Below are positions 6,647 through 11,528 of a DNA stretch of 11,551 nucleotides, piece after piece. The notes beneath the pieces are model-generated. The model was not told where the DNA came from. It saw only the letters and a program-made list of their open reading frames with translations, and searched no databases. Position 1 is the first letter of the stretch, and the number at the start of each line of letters is the position of its first letter. The stretch spans positions 1 through 11,551 of the forward strand of contig JALOAP010000053.1 of the NCBI GenBank assembly GCA_023228745.1, read 5' to 3'. The position numbers and the translations under genes are program-made. Origin of the DNA: Dehalococcoidia bacterium (GTDB lineage Bacteria; Chloroflexota; Dehalococcoidia; Tepidiformales; Tepidiformaceae).

Positions 6647-6916
6647 CTAAGCGGCGGTCAGGGCCGAAGCTGAGGCAAGAAGTGGCTCCGCCCCGAAGCT
6701 CACGAGAATTACGGGCTCGGCGGCGACCCCGAGCTCTTCCAGGTCGTCGCCCTCAAGAGCGAGCGCAACTGCTTCCTGGAGGTTGGCTACGGTCTCATCG
6801 AGGGTCGCGCCCTGGGTGACGGCGTGGACGCCGCTACACTCTCCGACATAACCGAAGTCCTCACCCGCGGTTCGGGCACGGAGTCGAAGCTGTGGTCGTG
6901 TCCGTGTGACCGCCAA
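6647..6916 (-). CDS. HicB-like (UPF0150) small protein, orphan
   Basis: The 89-aa product has the compact HicB antitoxin fold pattern: a first strand LRLRARTAGEDFGYVGEC (10-27), then VHAVTQGATLDETVANLQEAVALALEG. That second part matches the family's 'GC-x-TQG-x-TxEEAxxNxxEAI' core. No ribbon-helix-helix or HTH domain follows, only a short hydrophobic strand and an Ala-rich tail. No HicA toxin is encoded on either side, so toxin-antitoxin function is doubtful. The start is poorly supported. TTG at 6916 is the only start codon in frame and its upstream site is weak. The gene follows prs on the same strand by 75 bp and might be cotranscribed with it. Confidence 0.7.
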   Translation of the reverse strand: MAVTRTRPQLRLRARTAGEDFGYVGECSGVHAVTQGATLDETVANLQEAVALALEGDDLEELGVAAEPVILVSFGAEPLLASASALTAA

Positions 6917-6967
6917 GGGGTGCCCGTGTCCGGTGCACGTTCGCGGTAGGACGTGCGGGCGGCTGGA

Positions 6968-6995
6968 GCTGACAGCTACAAGCGAGCAGCGCTAC
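6968..6995 (+). repeat. Degenerate heptamer array behind prs
   Basis: Four units in 7-bp register, GCTGACA, GCTACAA, GCGAGCA and GCGCTAC, share a leading GC. They run across the prs stop codon (complement of 6992-6994). A similar degenerate array lies behind the phasin-like gene at 9949-9969. The register could be coincidental. Confidence 0.35.
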
Positions 6996-7933
6996 TGAAA
7001 GAGTGCACCTACCGACTGGCCGGAGTGGATGCGGCCGATGGCGTCGCCGAATTGGGCGGCGATGGGCAGGATGCGCATGTTTGGGAGCTGCTTCTCGGGC
7101 GGGATGGGTACCGAGTCGGTGACGACGATTTCTCGCACGTCGGCCTTGTTCAGGCGTTCGATGGCGGGGCCGCTGAGAATGGCGTGGTAGCAGGAGACCA
7201 GGATGTCCTTGCAGCCATGTGCGCGCAGGATGCGGATCGCCTCCATGATCGTGCCTGCGGTATCGATCTCGTCGTCGAGGATGAGCACGTTGCGCCCTTC
7301 GACATCGCCGATGACGTTCACCGCCTCGGTCCGGTCGGTGTTGCCGACGCGGCGCTTTTCGATGATGGCGAGTGGCGTATCGAGCCGCACGGCCATGTCG
7401 CGCGCACGCTTTTCGTCGCCCACATCGGTGGCGGCGACGACATAATTGTCGAGCCGTTCGTTACGGAAGTAGGCGCTGACGGGGTAGAGGGCGTTGAGTT
7501 CGTCGACGGGGATGTTGAAGAAGCCCTGGATCTGCCCGGCGTGGAGGTTCATGGTGAGCACGCGGTCGGCGCCGGCGGTTTCGAGCATGTTGGCGACGAG
7601 ACGCGCGGAGATGGGCACGCGGGGCTGGTCTTTCTTATCGCTTCGGCCGTAGGCGAAGTAGGGGATGACGGCGGTAATGCGGCCGGCGGAGGCGCGCTTT
7701 GCGGCGTCGATCATGATGAGCAGTTCGATGATCGAGGTGTTCACCGGGGAAGTGAAGGGCTGGACCAGGTAGACATCGCGCATGCGGATGTTCTCCTGGT
7801 ACTGCACGAAGATGTTTTCGTTCGAAAACTCGAAGACATCGACCTTGCCGAGGGGCCGGCCGATACGTGCGCAGATGGCCTTGGCAAGCTCCGGGTGAGC
7901 CCGGCCGGAAAAAATGGCGAGGTCGCTATACAC
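6992..7933 (-). CDS. prs: Ribose-phosphate pyrophosphokinase (PRPP synthase)
   Basis: The enzyme makes phosphoribosyl pyrophosphate from ribose 5-phosphate and ATP, the activated ribose for purine, pyrimidine, NAD, His and Trp synthesis. From GTG 7933 the product is 313 aa, the normal family length. Motifs in order: FSNENIFVQYQENIR near the N-terminus, PYFAYGRSDKKDQ (91-103), the metal/ATP loop NLHAGQIQGFFNIPVD (129-144), the basic IEKRR region (191-195) and the PRPP loop DDEIDTAGT (220-228). Human PRPS1 has Asp at the positions matching N129 and N140; H131 and D144 are kept. GTG 7933 is supported by GAGGGA 7 nt upstream, and the longer frame to 8023 would add 30 residues unlike the family. 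The gene is divergent from cysM. Confidence 0.96.
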   Translation of the reverse strand: MYSDLAIFSGRAHPELAKAICARIGRPLGKVDVFEFSNENIFVQYQENIRMRDVYLVQPFTSPVNTSIIELLIMIDAAKRASAGRITAVIPYFAYGRSDKKDQPRVPISARLVANMLETAGADRVLTMNLHAGQIQGFFNIPVDELNALYPVSAYFRNERLDNYVVAATDVGDEKRARDMAVRLDTPLAIIEKRRVGNTDRTEAVNVIGDVEGRNVLILDDEIDTAGTIMEAIRILRAHGCKDILVSCYHAILSGPAIERLNKADVREIVVTDSVPIPPEKQLPNMRILPIAAQFGDAIGRIHSGQSVGALFQ

Positions 7934-7940
7934 GTGCTGG

Positions 7941-7946
7941 TCCCTC
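7941..7946 (-). promoter_or_regulatory. Shine-Dalgarno site deciding the prs start
   Basis: On the minus strand GAGGGA lies 7 nt before GTG at 7933. This start gives a protein of family length, so it is preferred to in-frame codons further upstream. Confidence 0.65.
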
Positions 7947-8013
7947 GTGGTGGATTCGGCTGGCTCGCCAGGGCAACAGGCGACGAGCGCCCAACCAAGG
8001 TAGCAAAAGAAGG

Positions 8014-8125
8014 GACGAGGCACGAGGCATGAGCGGCGAGACGGGACCGCGACCTCCCGGGACGCTCTCCGCGAGGGGCGTTCCGCGTCCTGGGCGACCC
8101 TCGGCTACATCCTCGTTCCTCGCGT
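8014..8125. repeat. Imperfect inverted repeat framing the prs-cysM intergenic region
   Basis: CGAGGCACGAGG (8016-8027) matches the reverse complement of CCTCGTTCCTCG (8111-8122) at 11 of 12 positions. The left arm is part of a heptamer run (two ACGAGGC units from 8015). The interior has a GC-rich hairpin, CGGGACGC (8058-8065) with GCGTTCCG (8078-8085), one pair being G-U. The region separates divergent genes and could hold operators for both, or be a decayed repeat element. Confidence 0.4.
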
Positions 8126-8134
8126 CTTTTCGCC

Positions 8135-8140
8135 TACACT
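8135..8140 (+). promoter_or_regulatory. -10 element giving a probable leaderless cysM transcript
   Basis: TACACT ends 6 bp before the GTG start at 8147, which places the expected transcription start on the first base of the codon. There is no clear Shine-Dalgarno sequence. A -35 hexamer is not obvious. Confidence 0.45.
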
Positions 8141-8146
8141 TCAGGC

Positions 8147-9109
8147 GTGACTCACGCGCGGCCTGTATATGACTCCATCCTTGGGCTCGTGGGGAAGACG
8201 CCGATGGTCGAGCTGCGGACGCTTTCGCCGGAGCCGGGCGTGCGTTTCTTCGCGAAGCTCGAAGGTCAGAACCCGACGGGATCGATCAAGGACCGCATCG
8301 TGCTGCGCATCCTTTCGCGTGCGCGGGAGCGCGGCGAACTCGAGCCGGGGCAGCGCATCGTCGAAGCTTCGACCGGCAACACGGGCGTCGCGTTGGCGAT
8401 GTTCGGGCGGCTCTTTGGCCACCCGGTGGATGTCTGCGTGCCGGAGAGTGTTTACCCGGAGATCGAAGAGCTGCTGAGCGCCTATGGCGCGAACATCCGG
8501 CGCATCCCACGGCAGGCGGGGATCAAGAGCGCCATCGCGGCAGCGCAGGAGATCGCCGCGGCGGAGGGCGCCTATTTCCTGAACCAGTTCGGCAGTACGG
8601 AAAACGTGACCGCGCATTACGAGACGACGGGCGCGGAGATCCTCGCGGATGTCGCCCATGTCGACGTGTTCGTGGCGGGCATCGGTACGGGCGGGACGAT
8701 AAGCGGCGTGGGCCGGCGGCTGAAGGAATCGAACCCCAATTGCCATGTGTTCGGGGTGGAGCCACGGCTCGGCGTCCATGTGCAGGGGCTGAAGTCGCTC
8801 GAAGATGGCTACATCCCGCCGGTGCTGGATGAGTCGGTGCTCGACGGGAAGATCATCGTGGGGAACCGCCACGCTTTTTCGCACGCGCGCCGGGCGATGC
8901 TCGCGGAAGGCATCTTTGGTGGCATCAGCTCCGGGGCGGTGCTCCACGCAGGGATGCGCGCCGCGAGCCGTCTGAAGCGCGGCAACATCGTGATGGTCTT
9001 CGCCGACGCAGGCTGGAAGTACCTGGGCACGGACCTCTGGTCGTCGGACGACCACGACCCGGCGATCGAGGCGCACGAGGACCCGCTGGACGATGTCCTC
9101 TGGTGGTAG
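8147..9109 (+). CDS. cysM: Cysteine synthase, CysM type (possible O-phosphoserine sulfhydrylase)
   Basis: A fold-type II PLP enzyme of 320 aa that forms cysteine from an activated serine and a sulfur donor. K48 in NPTGSIKDR holds PLP. EASTGNTG (73-80) is the substrate loop, GIGTGGT (178-184) the phosphate-binding glycine loop, and GGISSGA (258-264) is also typical. The C-terminal half resembles M. tuberculosis CysM as I remember it: EPRLGVHVQGLKSLEDGY (205-222), then GIFGGISSGAVLHAG, then VFADAGWKYLGT (284-295) and a terminal LWW. That enzyme uses O-phosphoserine and a CysO thiocarboxylate; its Arg220 would correspond to K216 here. O-acetylserine or cystathionine beta-synthase-like use is the alternative. 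No cysO or mec gene is in the window. The GTG start fits the adjacent -10 element. Confidence 0.92.
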   Translation: MTHARPVYDSILGLVGKTPMVELRTLSPEPGVRFFAKLEGQNPTGSIKDRIVLRILSRARERGELEPGQRIVEASTGNTGVALAMFGRLFGHPVDVCVPESVYPEIEELLSAYGANIRRIPRQAGIKSAIAAAQEIAAAEGAYFLNQFGSTENVTAHYETTGAEILADVAHVDVFVAGIGTGGTISGVGRRLKESNPNCHVFGVEPRLGVHVQGLKSLEDGYIPPVLDESVLDGKIIVGNRHAFSHARRAMLAEGIFGGISSGAVLHAGMRAASRLKRGNIVMVFADAGWKYLGTDLWSSDDHDPAIEAHEDPLDDVLWW

Positions 9110-9191
9110 AGCGGTAGCGAGCAGCGGGTAAGGCGGCATGTTACGGGGTTTACCTAACGAAACCGTATAAGGCGTATCCTGGTTACTGAGT

Positions 9192-9261
9192 GGCCATTCA
9201 TCGCAAGGGCCGCTTCCTCTGCCCCTCGAGCTGCCACTCGAGGGGCCTCTTGCGTGTGGCC
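9192..9261 (+). ncRNA. Long hairpin RNA candidate between cysM and the Pro-rich gene
   Basis: Three nested helices line up. P1 is GGCCA (9192-9196) with TGGCC (9257-9261). P2 is CGCAAG (9202-9207) with CTTGCG (9249-9254). P3 is CCCCTCGAG (9222-9230) with CTCGAGGGG (9237-9245) around a CTGCCA loop. A 14-nt single strand faces 3 nt between P2 and P3. A TATCCT at 9175-9180 could start transcription near 9187, just before P1. It could be a leader structure of the downstream gene, a small RNA, or a strong terminator after cysM, though it lacks a T tract. I recognise no known RNA family. Confidence 0.45.
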
Positions 9262-9303
9262 GGATTGGTTCGCGAAGCATCAACCGAACTGTCCCTCAAA
9301 CGC

Positions 9304-9903
9304 ATGTTGGGGCCGGCCGATCCTCACCCCGTGAGCAAAAGCATCTTGATCCTGGTGGCGTGTCTACTGGGCGCAGTGGGCATCGCCTACCAGGGTATGC
9401 AGAGCGGGGCTGGCTCGGCGACGGCAGCAACGCCGGGCGCGGAGGATTTTGCCAGCGCGACCCGGGTGACGCGAACGCCTTCGGTGGCACCGCGGACCGT
9501 CGAGCCGACTCCTTCGCCCACGCCGCCCACGGCACGGGCTACGGTCCGGGTGACGATGGCGACACTCCGGGCGATGGCGTCCGGTCTGGCCTCGCAGCCA
9601 CCGGCGGCAGATCCCCCGGTGCAGCCGCTGGTGCCGCCCCCTGCGCCGCCATCGCCGGCCGCGACCCCGCCGGCGACAGCGCCAGCACCCGTGCCGTCCG
9701 TTTCGCCTCCGCCACCGCCGCCGAGCTGGCCGCCACCGGGCTGGGTGCCAGACTGGCCCCTCTGTCAGCCGTGGACGTTTACCTGCCCGGGAGAGTGGCT
9801 CGGGCTTCCCGCGCCGCCACACCGCCCGGCACCGGCAGAGCCGCCTGTCCTGTCGCCTGCGCCCCCAACCGAGGCGGCGGGACAGGCACCTATCGAGGAA
9901 TAA
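9304..9903 (+). CDS. Exported or membrane-anchored Pro/Trp-rich protein of unknown function
   Basis: From ATG 9304 the product is 199 aa. A hydrophobic segment SILILVACLLGAVGIAY (13-29) should act as signal anchor, with the rest outside the membrane. Residues 58-198 are low complexity, rich in Pro, Ala, Thr and Ser, with runs such as SPPPPPPSWPPPGW. Inside lies a compact aromatic patch (about 142-165) with W142, W147, W151, W157 and W165 and two cysteines, C154 and C161, that could form a disulfide. This patch is the only part likely to fold. I recognise no family. The start is uncertain: GTG 9331 (190 aa) is equally compatible with the anchor, and neither has a Shine-Dalgarno sequence. A frame from GTG 9190 exists but would translate the hairpin region. 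Confidence 0.6.
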   Translation: MLGPADPHPVSKSILILVACLLGAVGIAYQGMQSGAGSATAATPGAEDFASATRVTRTPSVAPRTVEPTPSPTPPTARATVRVTMATLRAMASGLASQPPAADPPVQPLVPPPAPPSPAATPPATAPAPVPSVSPPPPPPSWPPPGWVPDWPLCQPWTFTCPGEWLGLPAPPHRPAPAEPPVLSPAPPTEAAGQAPIEE

Positions 9904-9926
9904 GGACTGAGGACTGAGGACTCAGT
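9904..9926 (+). repeat. Heptamer array (GGACTGA) x2 plus GGACT, ending in a palindrome
   Basis: Two GGACTGA units begin on the base after the TAA of the Pro-rich gene, followed by GGACT. ACTGAG (9913-9918) and CTCAGT (9921-9926) form a 6-bp inverted repeat within the array. Confidence 0.75.
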
Positions 9927-9948
9927 GCCGGTGGTGCGACTCGAACCG

Positions 9949-9969
9949 CTGGCGGCTGGCGACTGACAA
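9949..9969 (+). repeat. Degenerate heptamer array behind the phasin-like gene
   Basis: CTGGCGG, CTGGCGA and CTGACAA follow one another in 7-bp register and end 5 bp from the stop codon of the minus-strand gene. The decay pattern resembles 6968-6995. Confidence 0.5.
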
Positions 9970-9974
9970 CTAAT

Positions 9975-10397
9975 TCACTTGTTCCGCTTGCGTGCCTTGC
10001 GCGCCAGCTTTTCGACGCGGGCCTCCAGGTCTTCGAGGCGTTCTTCGATGTCGTCGTCATCGTCATCGACGTCGTCGAGGCTCGCTTCCGCAAGCGCGGC
10101 AATAGCCTCTTCGAGGCGGCGGATGCGGTCATCGAGGGCGTCAACGCGGGCGCTGAGATCATCGGCGGGCGCGGACTCTGCTGGTCCTTCCGGTTCGGTC
10201 GCGGCTTCCGGCGCTGGGGCAGGTTCTTCTCGCTGCTCTTCGGCCGGGGGAGTGGTGTGGGTGCGGGTAGCACTCGTGGCGGTGCTGAACGCGGCGGTCG
10301 CGCCCGCTTCGAACGCCTGGCGGAAGCCGGCCAGGTACTCCTCGCTGAGGCGCTTCCAGGCGTTGATGAGCTCGTCGAAGGACTTCGGTTCGGTCAT
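9975..10397 (-). CDS. Small phasin-like coiled-coil protein
   Basis: The product is 140 aa from ATG 10397, fixed by a strong AGGAGG site. The N-terminal part (FDELINAWKRLSEEYLAGFRQAFEAGATAAF, 7-37) is an amphipathic helix like those of phasins and the polyhydroxyalkanoate synthase subunit PhaE. A Pro/Glu/Ala-rich linker follows (about 48-78), then a coiled coil (LSARVDALDDRIRRLEEAIAALAEA, 81-105), an acidic run DDVDDDDDD (108-116), a second coiled segment (EERLEDLEARVEKL) and a basic tail KARKRNK. Acidic patch, coil and basic tail would suit an oligomeric adaptor that touches granules, membrane or nucleic acid; this is inference from composition. A PHA role has no support here, since no phaC is present. 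It is divergent from the alpha/beta hydrolase by 94 bp. Confidence 0.75.
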   Translation of the reverse strand: MTEPKSFDELINAWKRLSEEYLAGFRQAFEAGATAAFSTATSATRTHTTPPAEEQREEPAPAPEAATEPEGPAESAPADDLSARVDALDDRIRRLEEAIAALAEASLDDVDDDDDDIEERLEDLEARVEKLARKARKRNK

Positions 10398-10402
10398 TGG
10401 AT

Positions 10403-10411
10403 CCTCCTCCC
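10403..10411 (-). promoter_or_regulatory. Strong Shine-Dalgarno site of the phasin-like gene
   Basis: On the minus strand GGGAGGAGG ends 5 nt before the ATG at 10397. It is the best ribosome binding site in the window and excludes an in-frame start 40 codons upstream. Confidence 0.8.
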
Positions 10412-10442
10412 TTCCGGTGTGCTGCAATGGTATCGCATGAGC

Positions 10443-10448
10443 TAGAAT
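10443..10448 (+). promoter_or_regulatory. -10 promoter element of the alpha/beta hydrolase gene
   Basis: TAGAAT differs from TATAAT at one base and lies 43 bp before the ATG at 10492. AAGGA at 10479-10483 then sits 8 nt before the ATG. No good -35 is visible. Confidence 0.45.
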
Positions 10449-10491
10449 CAGCCGCCCGGATCGTCTCGAACGACGGGCAAGGACACCTGGC

Positions 10492-11295
10492 ATGCCGCGC
10501 GCGAGGGTCGACGACATCGAGCTCTTTTACACCGATGGGGGCAGCGGGCAAAACGTGCTCTTGCTTCACGGGTGGGCGTGTGACGGGACCGACTGGAGCT
10601 ACCAGTCGCCGGTGCTACTGGACCAATACCGGAGCATCAACCTGGACCTGCGCGGCCACGGCCGGTCGGGCGTGCCGGAGTCCGGATACCGGGTGCGGGA
10701 CTTCGCGGCGGATGTGGCGAAGCTGTTGCGCCAGCTCGACGCAGCACCGGCGACCATCGTCGGGCACTCCCTTGGCGGCGCCGTGGCGGTGGCGCTCGGG
10801 GTGGAATACCCGGAGCTGGTGCGGTCGGTGGTATCGATCGAAGGGGCGTACGGGTTCCCGCCGGAGATCGCAGTGCCTGTGGTGAAGATGGTGGAGGAGA
10901 TGCAGGGGCCGCAGGGCCTCGACGTGGCCCGGCAGTTTTTCCTGAGCAGCTTCTACACGACCCTTTCGCCCGCGCATCTGCGTGCCTGGCATAGCCGGCG
11001 GCTCATGGGCACGCCACAGCATGTGGTGTGGCAGACGTGCCAGGGCATCTTCGCGCCGCCGGACCAGTTCGCGCTCCGGCCCCAGGCGGAAGAGTACCTT
11101 GGGCGCCTGCGGGCGCCGCTGCTCGCGCTGCGCACTGGCGAAGGTGCGCACGGCCTCGCGGGGTGGGAGGAGAGCCAGGCGGGGAACCGGGCTTCGCGTG
11201 CGGTGAGCTGGCCGGAACACGGGCATTGGCCGCACCAGGAGCGGGCGTCGGCCTTCAACGGCCTGCTCGTGGAGTGGCTCGACGGGTTGCAGTAG
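10492..11295 (+). CDS. Alpha/beta-fold hydrolase
   Basis: The product is 267 aa, the normal size for a soluble alpha/beta hydrolase (esterase, lipase or C-C hydrolase type). LLLHGWACDGTDW (23-35) holds the oxyanion-hole HG. DLRGHGRSG (52-60) is the usual strand-4 turn, and GHSLGG (91-96) the nucleophile elbow with S93. PEHGHWPHQE (241-250) supplies the catalytic H245. The acid is unclear: after the strand APLLALRTGEG (208-218) the normal Asp is replaced by E217 or absent, and E117 at the end of strand 6 is another candidate. The cap (about 125-195) is Phe/Trp/His-rich. The substrate cannot be read. AAGGA 8 nt upstream supports the start. The TAG stop is 37 bp before the tRNA-Sec gene. Confidence 0.93.
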   Translation: MPRARVDDIELFYTDGGSGQNVLLLHGWACDGTDWSYQSPVLLDQYRSINLDLRGHGRSGVPESGYRVRDFAADVAKLLRQLDAAPATIVGHSLGGAVAVALGVEYPELVRSVVSIEGAYGFPPEIAVPVVKMVEEMQGPQGLDVARQFFLSSFYTTLSPAHLRAWHSRRLMGTPQHVVWQTCQGIFAPPDQFALRPQAEEYLGRLRAPLLALRTGEGAHGLAGWEESQAGNRASRAVSWPEHGHWPHQERASAFNGLLVEWLDGLQ

Positions 11296-11332
11296 TTCGA
11301 CAGCGGGCGTTGCTGCGTCGGACAATCGCCAC

Positions 11333-11430
11333 GGGAGTGGAAGGGATCCGGTGGTCCTCGCCGTCTTCAAAACGGTTGCCCCGTCGCCAGCGCGGCGGGG
11401 GGTGGGTTCGACTCCCATGCACTCCCGCCA
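11333..11430 (+). tRNA. selC: tRNA-Sec (anticodon UCA)
   Basis: This 98-nt tRNA reads UGA as selenocysteine. The acceptor GGGAGTG (11333-11339) pairs with CACTCCC (11420-11426), then discriminator G and an encoded CCA (11428-11430). The D stem has the extended 6 bp typical of tRNA-Sec (11343-11348 with 11353-11358) and only a 4-nt loop. The anticodon stem CCGT/ACGG frames the loop CTTCAAA with TCA at 11367-11369. The variable arm is very long (CCCCGTCGC with GCGGCGGGG, 11379-11400). The T arm GTGGG-TTCGACT-CCCAT is normal. The eighth acceptor pair expected in bacteria would be G11340 with G11419, a mismatch. SelA, SelD and SelB must be encoded elsewhere for it to work. Confidence 0.96.
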
Positions 11431-11446
11431 CGCGAGGTGCCTCGCG
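11431..11446 (+). terminator. Hairpin directly behind tRNA-Sec
   Basis: CGCGAGG (11431-11437) and CCTCGCG (11440-11446) form a perfect 7-bp inverted repeat that starts on the base after the CCA end. There is no T run. It may end transcription or position 3' processing. Confidence 0.5.
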
Positions 11447-11451
11447 CCAAA

Positions 11452-11469
11452 GTGCCCGGTGCCCGGTGC
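11452..11469 (+). repeat. Heptamer array (GTGCCCG) x2 plus GTGC
   Basis: Two perfect GTGCCCG units and a partial one, the same unit as the 46-bp array at 1015-1060, here just past the hairpin behind tRNA-Sec. Confidence 0.9.
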
Positions 11470-11496
11470 TCGATACGGTTCCAAGTTCCGAGAGGC

Positions 11497-11528
11497 GGTA
11501 GTCGAGGCCCACTGCGGCCTCGGGACCC
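11497..11528 (-). repeat. 32-nt dispersed repeat, copy 2
   Basis: On the minus strand it begins GGGTCCCGAGGC and ends GGGCCTCGACTACC, matching 5053-5084 at 29 of 32 positions in the opposite orientation. This copy contains a strong hairpin, CGAGGCC (11503-11509) with GGCCTCG (11516-11522). The 23 bases after it, to the window edge, show nothing I can name. Confidence 0.8.

Noticed and set aside
7934..8023. 30-codon N-terminal extension of prs
   Set aside because: PRPP synthases begin about where GTG 7933 starts, and that codon has a good ribosome binding site; the extension has no family similarity.
6953..8032. 359-codon plus-strand frame opposite prs
   Set aside because: It is an antisense shadow rich in Gly, Asp and Val; prs on the other strand has every family motif.
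8141..9283. 380-codon minus-strand frame opposite cysM
   Set aside because: It is antisense to a gene with clear PLP-enzyme motifs, has no recognisable domain, and runs through the hairpin RNA region.
9190..9303. Upstream extension of the Pro-rich protein from GTG 9190
   Set aside because: It would translate the whole long hairpin and add a Cys/Arg-rich stretch before the signal anchor. Starts at 9304 or 9331 put the anchor at the N-terminus.
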